NCBI GenBank assembly: GCA_019135865.1
Contig: JAGVVD010000014.1
Span: 1 to 43,329, forward strand
DNA length: 43,329 nt
Reading direction: 5' to 3'
Source of the DNA: Elusimicrobiota bacterium
GTDB taxonomy: Bacteria > Elusimicrobiota > Elusimicrobia > Elusimicrobiales > UBA9959
Position 1 is the first letter of the stretch; every line of letters begins with the position of its first letter. Positions 31,209 to 39,849 of this stretch are shown in pieces. The notes beneath the pieces are model-generated. The model was not told where the DNA came from and made no database searches. It worked only from the letters and a program-made list of their open reading frames with translations. A program made the position numbers and the translations under genes.

Positions 31209-34200
31209 TTACTCGGAATCCAGCGCGGAGACGCCGGGCAGCGTGAGGCGCTCGAGGAATTCCAGGCTGGCGCCGCCGCCGGTGGAGACGTGGGTCATCT
31301 TGTCCGCCACGCCGGCGATGCGCACGGCCGAGGCCGAGTCGCCGCCGCCTATGATGACGGTCTTGCCCCTCTCCGCCATCGCGGCCAGCTCGCGGGCCAG
31401 CCGCAGCGTGCCCTCCGACCCTTCCTTTATCTCGAAAGCGCCTATCGGCCCGTTCCACAGGACGGTGCCGGCCTCCGAGAGCAGTTTCACGGCGTGGTCC
31501 AGCGACTCCCTGCCGAGGTCGAAGGATTCCCACCCTTCGGGTATCGTCTTCACGTCGCGGCGCAGTTCCCCCACCTTCTGGGCGGCGAAGTCGAACTTGT
31601 CGGTGACGACGAAGTCGCGCGGCAGGACTATCTTGTCGCCGTGCTTCTGCAGCAGCTTCCTGGCGGTGTCGAGCATGGACTCCTCGACCAGCGACTTCTG
31701 CACGTCGAAGCCTTTGGCCTTGAGCAGGGTGTAGCCGATGCCGCCGCCCACTATCAGCGTGTCTATCTTCTGCAGCAGCGATTCTATGACGCCCAGCTTG
31801 CTCGAGATCTTGGAGCCGCCGGTGATGCCGACGAAGGGACGCCTGGGCTCGCTGACCGCGCCGCCCAGGTAGCGGAGCTCCTTCTCTATCAGCAGGCCGG
31901 CCAGCCGGTGCTCGACGTGCCTGGTCACGCCGGTGATGGAGGCGTGGCGGCGGTGGCAGGTGCCGAAGGCGTCGTTGACGTAGACGCCGTCGGAGAGGGC
32001 CGCCAGGCCGCGCGCGAAGACCGAGTCGTTCTCCTTCTCTCCTATGGCGAAGCGGAGGTTCTCGAGCATGTTCGGCTTTCCCTTCACGATGGCCGACCTG
32101 GCGACCAGCACGCCCGAGGAGGCGATGCTGCCCTCGTGGAAGACCAGGTCCGGCAGGTGGCGGGCGCGCATGTAGTCGGCCACGGGTCTGAGGCTGTGCT
32201 TGGCATAGACCTCCTCGCGGGATTTGCCCTTCTTCTCCTGCTTGTCGGGCTCGCCGAAATGCGAGCAGAGTATCGGGGTGGCGCCGGCTTCCAGCAGGTA
32301 CTTCACCGTCGGCAGCGCCGCCTCTATGCGCGCGGCGTCGGCCACCTCCCCGCCGGAGAACGGCACGTTGAGGTCCAGCCGCACCAGCACGTTCTTCCCG
32401 GCGAAGAGCGACCTGTCGGCGCCGGCTATGTTCTTCTTGCGTATGCCGGTCTCGCGCGTCATGATGTCGATGCGCTCGCGCAGGATGCGCTCCACCTCGG
32501 CGGCGGCCGACTCCGGCGACATGGCGTGGGTCAGGGTCTCGAGGATATTGTGCGTCTTGATGAAGCTGTCGGAGAGCGGCACCGCGCCGCGGTAGACGTA
32601 GCCGCCGTTGGCGTCGACGGTGACCAGTTCGCCTTCCTTCAGCGTCACGTCGGGATCGCCCTTGAAGGTGACGGTGCCCTGCTCCGTGTTTATCGAGGCG
32701 TTGGCGCAGCCGACGACGCAGGGCTTGTTGAGCGTGATTGAGGTGATGGCGGCGTGCGAGGTGCGGCCGGGGAAGACGGTCACGACGCCCTGGGAGTTGT
32801 TTATGAAGTTGAAGTCCGAGGGTTTGGTGGTCTCGGCCAGGTAGATGATGTTCTCGCGGCCGGCGCGGAACTCCTCGAACCTCGCCGGCGTCAGGGCCAG
32901 GCGGCCCCAGGCGATGCCGTGGTTTATCGGCACGCCGGTGCCCACCGGCGGCTTCCACTCGCGGGCGCCGCTGTCGTTGCGCGGCACCGAGACGTAGGCG
33001 TTGCCGGCGCAGAGGCGGTCTATGCGGCCGCGGTACTCGTGCACGGAGATGAAGCCCTTCTTCATCAGGTCCGTGTCTATGACCAGCCGGGCGTAGGTGC
33101 TCACCGTGGCGCGCCTGGCCTGCAGCAGCCAGAGCTCGTCGTCCTCGACGGTGAACTCCAGGTCCAGCTCGTGCTTGAGCCGGCGCTCCAGGAGGGCCTT
33201 ATACTTCTCCAGGCCCGCGCGTATCCTGGGCGGGATGGAGGCGACGCTGCGCGTGACGACATTGCCCATCACGACGTCCTCGCCCTGCGTCATTTCGCGG
33301 TACTCGCCGAACAGCTCGTCGCTGCCGTTGATGGGGTTGCGGGTGAAGATGACGCCGCTCATCGAGCTGGCGCTCTTGTTGCCGAAGACCATCTGCTGCA
33401 CGGTGACGGCCGTGCCGAAGTTGACCTCGATGGAGAGCTCCTTGAGGTATTCCCGGACATTGTGCGAGCGGCTGGAGGCGAAGACCAGGTCTATGCATTT
33501 GATGAGCTGCTCGAAGGGGTCCTCCAGGAAAGCGGCGCCCAGCCGCTCCTTCACCAGCCGCTCCGCCAGGTCCGCGCCGGGTTCCGGCCGGCCCGGAGCG
33601 GCCGGCTCGTCGGCTTCCAGCGCGGCCAGGACATTGCGCAGGAAGCGCAGGTAGACGGCCGAGGCGAAGGCCTCGCCGTGCCCGCGCGCGAGGCCGGCCC
33701 GTATCGCCGGGGTCAGGCCGGCGTTGAGGATGGTGCACATGGAGCCGGGCAGCGAGATGGTGGTCCCCGAGCGCACCGAGACCAGCAGCGGGTTCTCCGG
33801 CGAGCCCAGCCGGCGGCCGGTCTTTTCTTCCAGCTGGCCCAGCCAGCGGCCGACGGCCTCCCGGAAGCTCTGCCGGTCGGCGTTCTCCCTGAAAAGTTCC
33901 GCGCAGATCGGCAGGCCCAGGATGAAGGCGGGCGGCACTTTCACGCCGAGCGAGGCCATGTCGATGATGCCGTTGCCCTTGCCGCCCAGGAACGGGCGCA
34001 GGCGGTCCTCGGTATGGGTCCAGGTGGAGGCGATGAAGGCGTCGTAGTTCCCCTCCACCGGCGGCAGGCTGGCCATCTTGTAGCGGCCGTAGAGGCTGTT
34101 CTCGGCGCCGCGGGCCGCCAGCTCCCGGTTGAGGAAGGTTATGGTCTTCTCTATGAACTCGTCGACGGCGTGGAACTCGGTGGTGCGGAAGAAATTATTG

Positions 34201-35426
34201 AAGAAGCGGTCCTTGATGGGCGCCGCGCTGGCCGTGGGGATCTTGTAGACCTCGAGCACGTTGTTGAGCATGGTGCTGAGCCGCTTGAAGATATTGCTGC
34301 GCATGAACTGCTGCAGTTCCATGGAGACGCCCTGCAGCACGCGCTTGGTCTTTATGATGTCGACGGTCTCCATCTCGTAGAGGGCGGTGAGCTCGGCGCA
34401 GAACTCGTCGGCCTTGCCCGGCAGCATGCCCTTGAGCGCCAGCAGCGAGACCAGCTCGCGGACCAGCATCACGCAGTCCTTGAGGTTGGCGTAGCCCACC
34501 GTCTCGTAGCGGCTGTTGGTGAGGTCGTTGGTGAAGATGAAGACCAGCCGTCCGAGGTAGAGGTCCAGGTCGAGGAAATGGTAGAGGCCGATGCGCCCCT
34601 CGAAATACGACTTCTTGACCAGCGTCTTGAAGCTGCGCAGGCGGCGCAGGCAGTCGATTAGGTTGTCGGTGTCGGAGATGTGCTCGTGGTCGCAGATGGA
34701 GAGGAAGGTCTCCATCTCCTTGCGCAGGAAGCATTTCTCGAAGAGGTCCAGGTTGCGGCGGAGGTTCTCCTTGACCGCGGCGATGTCGCCGGTCTGGTAG
34801 TCCCAGAGGTAGGAGAGCTTCTCCCTCATCTCTTCGGCCAGCTCGATGAAGCGCGGGTCCTCGGAGGAGGGATCGAAGGTGGTGGCCAGGGCCATGTAGC
34901 CGGCCTTGAAGAGCGGGTCGGGGTCGCGGTCGCGTATCAGCGCCAGGTAGGGCTCTACGTAGCGGGTCAGTATGCGCGGCGACAGCTTGCGGTGCACTTC
35001 CTTGCGCAGGTCGCCGGCGAAGGAGAGCAGCGGGTCGGCCCCGTCGCGCCCCTCCTCGAAATACTCGGCCGCGCTCCGGATATCGTCTATCAGGGCGCCG
35101 TCGCCGCCGCGCACGGGCAGTTTCTTGAGCAGTTCGCGCGCGTAGTAGATGTAGGCGTCGGACGGGCCGCGCATGGCGTCGAGCGTGCGCACCGTCTCCT
35201 CCAGCAGGGCGGCCTGCAGCGAGTCGATGTCCTTCTTGACGTCGCGCGCGTCGGGGATGCGCTCTTCCTTGTCGAGGAGGCGGATATTGACCAGCAGCTC
35301 CACCAGCAGGTCTATCTTCTTTTCCTGGTCGGGTTCTTCGCGGGAGGCGGCGAGCTGGGCGGTTATCCTTTCCCAGGTGTTGAGCGGGATCATCCTGGCG
35401 GCTGCGGAAGGTACTGTCTTCGGCAT
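31209..35426 (-). CDS. Fusion of PPDK-like dikinase domains (no PEP/pyruvate barrel) with phosphoglycerate kinase
   Basis: The protein has 1,405 residues. 1-470 is an all-helical region I do not recognise. 471-780 is a PPDK-type nucleotide-binding domain: LGGKGNGIIDMASLGVKVP (480-498), SVRSGTTISLPGSM (550-563), TRNPINGSDELFGEY, LEFTVEDDELWLLQAR. 825-945 is the swivelling phosphohistidine domain with H891 in FPGRTSHAAI and KPCVVGC. The PEP/pyruvate-binding TIM barrel that should follow is absent. After a ~60-residue helical linker a full PGK begins near 1007: VLVRLDLNVPF, SHFGEP, LENLRF, VNDAFGTCHRRHAS, VLWNGPIGAFE, GGGDSASAV, HVSTGGGAS. PGK makes ATP from 1,3-bisphosphoglycerate; the dikinase half could load H891 from ATP, with an acceptor unknown. 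An AGGAG site and consensus promoter precede it. Confidence 0.93.
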   Translation of the reverse strand: MPKTVPSAAARMIPLNTWERITAQLAASREEPDQEKKIDLLVELLVNIRLLDKEERIPDARDVKKDIDSLQAALLEETVRTLDAMRGPSDAYIYYARELLKKLPVRGGDGALIDDIRSAAEYFEEGRDGADPLLSFAGDLRKEVHRKLSPRILTRYVEPYLALIRDRDPDPLFKAGYMALATTFDPSSEDPRFIELAEEMREKLSYLWDYQTGDIAAVKENLRRNLDLFEKCFLRKEMETFLSICDHEHISDTDNLIDCLRRLRSFKTLVKKSYFEGRIGLYHFLDLDLYLGRLVFIFTNDLTNSRYETVGYANLKDCVMLVRELVSLLALKGMLPGKADEFCAELTALYEMETVDIIKTKRVLQGVSMELQQFMRSNIFKRLSTMLNNVLEVYKIPTASAAPIKDRFFNNFFRTTEFHAVDEFIEKTITFLNRELAARGAENSLYGRYKMASLPPVEGNYDAFIASTWTHTEDRLRPFLGGKGNGIIDMASLGVKVPPAFILGLPICAELFRENADRQSFREAVGRWLGQLEEKTGRRLGSPENPLLVSVRSGTTISLPGSMCTILNAGLTPAIRAGLARGHGEAFASAVYLRFLRNVLAALEADEPAAPGRPEPGADLAERLVKERLGAAFLEDPFEQLIKCIDLVFASSRSHNVREYLKELSIEVNFGTAVTVQQMVFGNKSASSMSGVIFTRNPINGSDELFGEYREMTQGEDVVMGNVVTRSVASIPPRIRAGLEKYKALLERRLKHELDLEFTVEDDELWLLQARRATVSTYARLVIDTDLMKKGFISVHEYRGRIDRLCAGNAYVSVPRNDSGAREWKPPVGTGVPINHGIAWGRLALTPARFEEFRAGRENIIYLAETTKPSDFNFINNSQGVVTVFPGRTSHAAITSITLNKPCVVGCANASINTEQGTVTFKGDPDVTLKEGELVTVDANGGYVYRGAVPLSDSFIKTHNILETLTHAMSPESAAAEVERILRERIDIMTRETGIRKKNIAGADRSLFAGKNVLVRLDLNVPFSGGEVADAARIEAALPTVKYLLEAGATPILCSHFGEPDKQEKKGKSREEVYAKHSLRPVADYMRARHLPDLVFHEGSIASSGVLVARSAIVKGKPNMLENLRFAIGEKENDSVFARGLAALSDGVYVNDAFGTCHRRHASITGVTRHVEHRLAGLLIEKELRYLGGAVSEPRRPFVGITGGSKISSKLGVIESLLQKIDTLIVGGGIGYTLLKAKGFDVQKSLVEESMLDTARKLLQKHGDKIVLPRDFVVTDKFDFAAQKVGELRRDVKTIPEGWESFDLGRESLDHAVKLLSEAGTVLWNGPIGAFEIKEGSEGTLRLARELAAMAERGKTVIIGGGDSASAVRIAGVADKMTHVSTGGGASLEFLERLTLPGVSALDSE

Positions 35427-35462
35427 GGCGGCTCCTGGCTCGGCTAAGGTGGCGCTAGGGTT

Positions 35463-35500
35463 AGTATATCCGTGCCCCCGCGGGCTGTCAACCCGCGGGG
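35463..35500 (-). promoter_or_regulatory. Promoter of the dikinase-PGK gene, with its -35 in the loop of a GC hairpin
   Basis: On the minus strand TTGACA (35491-35486), a 17-bp spacer and TATACT (35468-35463) match the sigma-70 consensus almost fully. CCCCGCGGG (35476-35484) and CCCGCGGGG (35492-35500) are perfect 9-bp arms whose 7-nt loop contains the -35. The hairpin lies 25 bp after the ndk stop and may end that transcript or act as an operator. Confidence 0.65.
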
Positions 35501-35525
35501 CGGGGCCGCGCTTGACCGGGACGCG

Positions 35526-36065
35526 CTATTCTTTCGGCCAGGGGCCGGTGCGCGTCTTGGGGCCGGCCGGCTCGGCCCATTCGCGGCGGCCGTCCTCGGC
35601 GACGGTCGGGAACAGGTCGGCGGTTATCTCCTCCGGCCCGAACCAGAGCTTGATCTCGCGCTCGCCCTCGATGGCGTCGGACGAGACGTGCACGACGTTC
35701 TCGAAGACGCCCTTGGTGGTGACGCGGCCGAAGCTGCCGCGTATGGAGCGGTAGTCGGCCTCCTCCGGATTGGTGGCGCCGGCGATGGCCCGGGCCTTGC
35801 GGACGGCGTCCTCGCCGGTGTAGGCGAAGGCCAGCACGGTGTTCTGGCCGCCGTTGAGCTCGCCCATGATGAAGCGTATGAGCTCGTCGAAGAAGGGCTT
35901 CTCCCGGAGATGGTGGTAATGGGTCGAGGCCAGTTCCCTGGTCACTTTGGCCAGCCGCGCGCCGACGAGTTTAAGGTCGGTCTCCTCGAAACGCCTGAGG
36001 ATGTGCCCGGCCAGTCCCTTGACCATCCCGTCGGGCTTGACTATCAGCAGTATGGATTCCTTCAT
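35526..36065 (-). CDS. ndk: Nucleoside diphosphate kinase
   Basis: This 179-residue protein is longer than the usual 140-150, mainly by a C-terminal tail (TADLFPTVAEDGRREWAEPA...). The fold landmarks are present: LLIVKPDGMVKGLAGHIL, REKPFFDELIRFIMG, GATNPEEADYRSIRGSFG, and the phosphate-accepting His in NVVHVSSDAIEGEREIKLWF. The usual H-G-S-D-S loop reads H-V-S-S-D, an Asp/Ser swap at the same overall length. The enzyme balances nucleoside triphosphates using ATP. It lies upstream of the dikinase-PGK gene on the same strand, but a promoter between them makes independent transcription likely. GAGGAGA is the ribosome site. Confidence 0.94.
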   Translation of the reverse strand: MKESILLIVKPDGMVKGLAGHILRRFEETDLKLVGARLAKVTRELASTHYHHLREKPFFDELIRFIMGELNGGQNTVLAFAYTGEDAVRKARAIAGATNPEEADYRSIRGSFGRVTTKGVFENVVHVSSDAIEGEREIKLWFGPEEITADLFPTVAEDGRREWAEPAGPKTRTGPWPKE

Positions 36066-36115
36066 TATGGTTCTCCTCGGCGCCGCGCGGCACGGCCGCG
36101 GCGGAAATAGCGGAC

Positions 36116-36135
36116 GGGGCGGAACCTGCCGCCCC
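36116..36135 (-). terminator. Hairpin downstream of the hypothetical secreted protein gene
   Basis: GGGGCGG (36116-36122) and CCGCCCC (36129-36135) form a 7-bp stem with a 6-nt loop just after the stop codon at 36151 on the minus strand. The downstream sequence GTCCGCTATTTCC has only a weak U-tract. Confidence 0.4.
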
Positions 36136-36150
36136 GGGCGTGGAAGGTCT

Positions 36151-36915
36151 TCAGGGCCACGACTTTACTCCCGAGACCCGCGCGGAAAAGGAACAGTCCT
36201 TTCCGGGAGAGGTCCTGGCCCGGCTGCCGTCCGGCGAAAGCAGGAGCCCGCCGGAACCGTCGGTGAGGAGCTTCCCCCCCTCCTTGAGCCTTATGACGTA
36301 CTGCAGCGGGAAGGTGCCGTCGAAGGCCGGGGCGCCCGGCAGCAGTCCTATCGTCAGGGACCTGACGACGTCCTCGCGCGGCTCTTCGTAGAGAGTGACG
36401 GTGTACTGCTCGTTCGCGAGATACGAAAAGGAGGCGGAGTAGGAGAGCCTCCCGCATTTGAGCCGCGCGTCGAGCGTGCCGGGCCGTTTCCCGTCGGGGA
36501 TACCGCCGCAGGCGCCCTCGTCCTCCAGTTTGAGATAGTATTTCCACCCGCCGGCCGAGGCGGCCAGCAGCTGCCTGCCGGGGCGCAGCAGGGCTTTGCC
36601 CTGGACCTGGAAAGGCGGGCGTATGCCCTTCTCGCCGGCCACCTCGACCTGGTAGTCGAGCCTGAAGCCGCCTTCGCCGGGTTCGTTGAGCAGGGCGTTG
36701 AAGCCGATATCGCGCAGCGGGCCGCGGCCGCGTTTTCCGGAAGGACCGCGGTACGAGGCCCTTCCGCTCGGCGCTATCTCCAGCTCGTGCGAGTAGGAGA
36801 CGCCCCCGTTGACGGCCATCATCCGCAGCGCGCACGTCCCCTCTCCCGCCGCGGCGGGCGCGGGCTGGGCCAGGAGGATGGCGGCGGCCAGGAATGCGCT
36901 CATAGGATATGCCAT
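36151..36915 (-). CDS. Exported protein of unknown function
   Basis: The protein has 254 residues. A signal peptide (MSAFLAAAILLAQPAPAAAG) is present; the second Met, at 36903, may be the true start. The mature part is beta-rich with four cysteines spaced for two possible disulfides, a repeated Y-x-V/Y-x-I pattern, and no catalytic motif. I do not recognise the family. It starts 1 bp after the stop of the His-tailed transporter gene and is therefore probably co-translated with it, so a periplasmic role near that transporter is possible but not shown. Confidence 0.7.
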   Translation of the reverse strand: MAYPMSAFLAAAILLAQPAPAAAGEGTCALRMMAVNGGVSYSHELEIAPSGRASYRGPSGKRGRGPLRDIGFNALLNEPGEGGFRLDYQVEVAGEKGIRPPFQVQGKALLRPGRQLLAASAGGWKYYLKLEDEGACGGIPDGKRPGTLDARLKCGRLSYSASFSYLANEQYTVTLYEEPREDVVRSLTIGLLPGAPAFDGTFPLQYVIRLKEGGKLLTDGSGGLLLSPDGSRARTSPGKDCSFSARVSGVKSWP

Positions 36916-36916
36916 G

Positions 36917-37969
36917 CTAATGCCCGTGCCTGTGATGCAGGTCCGGCCAGTGCGGGTGCTCGTGCCCGACCGGTTCGTGGCTGTGAAAATGGGAATGCTC
37001 CCCCTCCGCCGGTCCGTCGTGGGAGTGGCCGTGGTGCAGATCGTCGTGCGTGTGGGCGTGAGAATGCTCCATCGCCGCGTGCGCGTGGGCGTGGGCGTGC
37101 TTCTCCGACAGCATGAGCAGCACCGAGCCGAAGAGCAGCGCTCCCGCTGCCAGCTGCACGGCCGAGAGCCTTTCGCCCAGCAGGAACACCGACAGGACCA
37201 CGCCGAATACCGGGGCGGTGGAGAAGGCCAGCTGGCCGCGGACGGCGCCCAGCCGCTGGGCCGAGGCGATGTAGAGCGTTATGCTGAGGCCGTAGCCGGC
37301 GAAGCCGACGAGCAGGGCCTTGAGCGCCGGGGCCGCGGGCGGCGGCGTCCAGCCGGCCAGCGCCAGGCCGATGAGCAGGTTGACCGAGCCGGCGGCCAGG
37401 CCTTTTATCATGGTGCTGCGCGACGGGGAGAGGTCGTCGATGAGCGCGGTGAAATGATTGTCGAAGGCCCAGCAGAGGCAGGCCAGCGCGGTCAGGCCGC
37501 CGGCCGCCAGCCCAGCCGCGCCGCCGTCGTAGGAGAGGGCGAGGCCCGCCGCCAGCGTTATCGCCGCGCTCAGCCAGCCGCGCGCGTGCAGGTGGTCCTT
37601 GAAGAAGAGCCAGCCCAGCAGGGCGGTGGCGACGAGCTCCATGTTGAGCCAGATGGCGACCGAGGCGGCGGGCGCGCGCTTGACGGCCAGCATCAGGAAT
37701 ACCGGGCCCAGCAGGCCGCCGCAGACGATCATCCCCGCCACGTAGCGGTAGTCGGGCCGGCGTCCGGCCGGGGCGCCCTCGGACCGCCGGAACGGCGCCA
37801 GGGCGGCCAGCCCCAGCCCCGCGCCGAGATAGAGCAGCCCGGCCAGCGTGAAGGCGTCCAGCGACGAGGTCAGCGGCTTGCTCAGCGGCGTCGAGACGCC
37901 GAAGAACAGGGCCGCCAGCAGCGCGCCCGCCGCCGGGAATATGCCGGTTTTCGCGTTTCCGGAGGGCAT
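36917..37969 (-). CDS. EamA/DMT-family transporter with a histidine-rich C-terminal tail
   Basis: The protein has 350 residues with ten hydrophobic helices in two EamA repeats (ALLAALFFGVSTPLSKPLTS early; the second repeat around GLAAGSVNLLIGLALAGW and APVFGVVLSVFLLGERLS). The last ~60 residues contain about 23 histidines in H-x-H patterns (HAHAHAH, HSHAHTHDDLHHGHSHD). Such tails bind Zn, Ni, Co or Cu in many metal transporters and chaperones. Most DMT proteins export metabolites, so this could be a metal exporter or a metal-gated transporter. The gene is divergent from the alanine/glycine symporter and coupled to the exported protein at 36,151-36,915. Confidence 0.9.
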   Translation of the reverse strand: MPSGNAKTGIFPAAGALLAALFFGVSTPLSKPLTSSLDAFTLAGLLYLGAGLGLAALAPFRRSEGAPAGRRPDYRYVAGMIVCGGLLGPVFLMLAVKRAPAASVAIWLNMELVATALLGWLFFKDHLHARGWLSAAITLAAGLALSYDGGAAGLAAGGLTALACLCWAFDNHFTALIDDLSPSRSTMIKGLAAGSVNLLIGLALAGWTPPPAAPALKALLVGFAGYGLSITLYIASAQRLGAVRGQLAFSTAPVFGVVLSVFLLGERLSAVQLAAGALLFGSVLLMLSEKHAHAHAHAAMEHSHAHTHDDLHHGHSHDGPAEGEHSHFHSHEPVGHEHPHWPDLHHRHGH

Positions 37970-38021
37970 CTTTCAGGCTCATTCTACCATTTAGCCCCTG
38001 CGGCCGGGAAAGCAAATAAGT

Positions 38022-38027
38022 TAAAAT
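38022..38027 (+). promoter_or_regulatory. -10 element of the alanine/glycine symporter gene
   Basis: TAAAAT is followed by CCATGC and then the ATG at 38034, again 6 nt. There is no Shine-Dalgarno sequence and no good -35. Confidence 0.4.
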
Positions 38028-38033
38028 CCATGC

Positions 38034-39362
38034 ATGCAGGAAATGAACGCGCTGCTGGAAAAGGCCGGTTCGCTGGTCTGGGGTCCGCCGCTGATAATAC
38101 TTCTCTTCGGGACGCACCTGTTCCTGACCTTCAGGCTCGGCTTCGTGCAGCGCTGGCTGCCCAAGGCGATAAAACTCTCTTTTAAGCGTTCGGCCGAAGG
38201 GGAGGGCGAGATCTCCCACTTCGGGGCGCTGACGACGGCGCTGGCCGCCACCATCGGCACCGGCAATATAGTCGGAGTGGCGACGGCGGTGGCCGCCGGC
38301 GGGCCCGGCGCGGTGCTGTGGATGTGGCTGACCGGCGTCTTCGGCATAGCGACCAAGTACGCCGAAGCGCTGCTCTCGGTCAAGTACAGGGTCATAGCCC
38401 CGGACGGCGAAGTGTCCGGCGGACCGATGTACGTCCTGGAGCGCGGGCTCGGCGCGCGCTGGCTGGGACTGCTGTTCGCCCTTTTCACGGCCCTGGCCGC
38501 TTTCGGCATCGGCAATATGGTGCAGGCCAATTCCATCTCCGACATGATGACGGAGTCCTTCGGCCTGCCGGCCTGGGTCACGGGAGCGGCGCTGGCGGCG
38601 CTGACCGGCTTCGTCATACTGGGCGGGATCAAGTCGATAGCCCGCTTCTGCGAGAGGCTGGTCCCTTTCATGGCCGTGTTCTACGTGCTCGGCTGCCTCC
38701 TGATACTGGCCGTGAACTTCGAGCGGGTGCCCGCCGCCGTCGAGCTCATCCTTTCCTCCGCTTTCAGCGGCCACGCCGCGGTCGGCGGTTTTCTCGGCGC
38801 CGGGATGCGCGAGACCATGCGCTTCGGCATCGCGCGCGGTCTTTTCTCCAACGAGTCGGGGCTCGGCTCGGCGCCGATAGTGGCCGCCGCCGCGCAGACG
38901 ACCAACCCGGTGCGCCAGGCGCTGGTCTCCTCTACCGGAACTTTCTGGGATACCGTGGTCGTCTGTCTTGTCACGGGGCTGGTGATAGTCAGCTCCGGCG
39001 ACTGGCAGGCCGGGCTTACGGGCGCGGCGCTTACCAAGAGCGCTTTCGCGCATATCCCGCACGTCGGCCCGGCCGTGCTTACCTTCGGCCTGCTGACCTT
39101 CGTTTTCTCCACGATACTGGGCTGGGAGTATTACGGCGAGAAGGCCGCCGAATACCTGCTCGGGCGGCGGGCGGTGAAGCCCTACCGCTGGCTGTGGATA
39201 GCGGCCGTCATGGCCGGGTCGGTGGCGGCCCTGCCGGCGGTGTGGAATTTCGCGGACATTTTCAACGGCCTGATGGCCGTTCCCAACCTGGTCTCGCTGC
39301 TGCTGCTGGCGCCCGTCATAGCCGCCGAGACCCGCAAACACGTCGGCGAGCCCCTGGACTGA
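38034..39362 (+). CDS. Sodium:alanine/glycine symporter (AGCS family)
   Basis: The protein has 442 residues and about 11 membrane helices. Family landmarks are FGALTTALAATIGTGNIVGV (about 63-82), GPGAVLWMWLTGVFGIATKY, GEVSGGPMYVLERGLG, and a late GLFSNESGLGSAPIVAAAAQ. The G-T-G-N-I and S-G-G-P-M-Y motifs are the AGCS signature. It brings alanine or glycine into the cell with sodium. A second ATG three codons in (38043) is possible. The gene converges on mscL with only 3 bp between stops. Confidence 0.94.
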   Translation: MQEMNALLEKAGSLVWGPPLIILLFGTHLFLTFRLGFVQRWLPKAIKLSFKRSAEGEGEISHFGALTTALAATIGTGNIVGVATAVAAGGPGAVLWMWLTGVFGIATKYAEALLSVKYRVIAPDGEVSGGPMYVLERGLGARWLGLLFALFTALAAFGIGNMVQANSISDMMTESFGLPAWVTGAALAALTGFVILGGIKSIARFCERLVPFMAVFYVLGCLLILAVNFERVPAAVELILSSAFSGHAAVGGFLGAGMRETMRFGIARGLFSNESGLGSAPIVAAAAQTTNPVRQALVSSTGTFWDTVVVCLVTGLVIVSSGDWQAGLTGAALTKSAFAHIPHVGPAVLTFGLLTFVFSTILGWEYYGEKAAEYLLGRRAVKPYRWLWIAAVMAGSVAALPAVWNFADIFNGLMAVPNLVSLLLLAPVIAAETRKHVGEPLD

Positions 39363-39365
39363 CCC

Positions 39366-39809
39366 TTATTTCAGGTCGGAGGCGCAATGGGCGCACTTCA
39401 CGGCCTTTATCGGTATGACGGAGAGGCAGAGCGGGCATTCCCTGGTGACCGGTTCCGCCGCCGGGGCGGGCTTGTCGAAGCGCGCCTTGAGGCGGTTGAG
39501 CTGGCTGATCATCAGGAAGATGGCGCCCGCCACTATCAGGAAGTTGATGACGGTGTTGACGAACATCCCGTAATTGATGGTGGCGGCGCCCGCTTTCTGC
39601 GCCTCGGCCAGCGTCGCGTAGGAGGCGCCGGAGAGGTCGATGAACAGGTTGGAGAAGTCCACTCCCCCGGTCAGTTTGCCTATGGGCGGCATGATGACGT
39701 CGTTGACCAGCGAGGTCACGATCTTGCCGAAGGCGCCGCCTATGATGACGCCGACGGCCATATCCACCACGTTGCCGCGCATTATGAATTCCTTGAAGTC
39801 CTTGAGCAT
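39366..39809 (-). CDS. mscL: Large-conductance mechanosensitive channel with C-terminal zinc ribbon
   Basis: The protein has 147 residues. It starts [20 protein letters not shown], followed by [20 protein letters not shown], the typical first helix that lines the pore. A short periplasmic loop and a second helix ([16 protein letters not shown]) come next. The usual cytoplasmic bundle is replaced or extended by a zinc ribbon, C-P-L-C...C-A-H-C. The channel opens under membrane tension to release solutes in osmotic downshock. GGAGGGG is the ribosome site. Confidence 0.96.
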   Translation of the reverse strand: MLKDFKEFIMRGNVVDMAVGVIIGGAFGKIVTSLVNDVIMPPIGKLTGGVDFSNLFIDLSGASYATLAEAQKAGAATINYGMFVNTVINFLIVAGAIFLMISQLNRLKARFDKPAPAAEPVTRECPLCLSVIPIKAVKCAHCASDLK

Positions 39810-39849
39810 ATTACCCCTCCAGCGTTAAGATACGAATGAGTGCGGGCGG

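Noticed and set aside
31090-32958. 622-codon minus-strand frame within the dikinase-PGK gene
   Set aside because: It is an alternative frame of the PGK region with Arg/His/Gly-rich translation; the PGK motifs are in the other frame.
36900-39341. 813-codon minus-strand frame spanning the transporter and symporter genes
   Set aside because: It is antisense to the symporter and out of frame with the transporter, with no recognisable domain.
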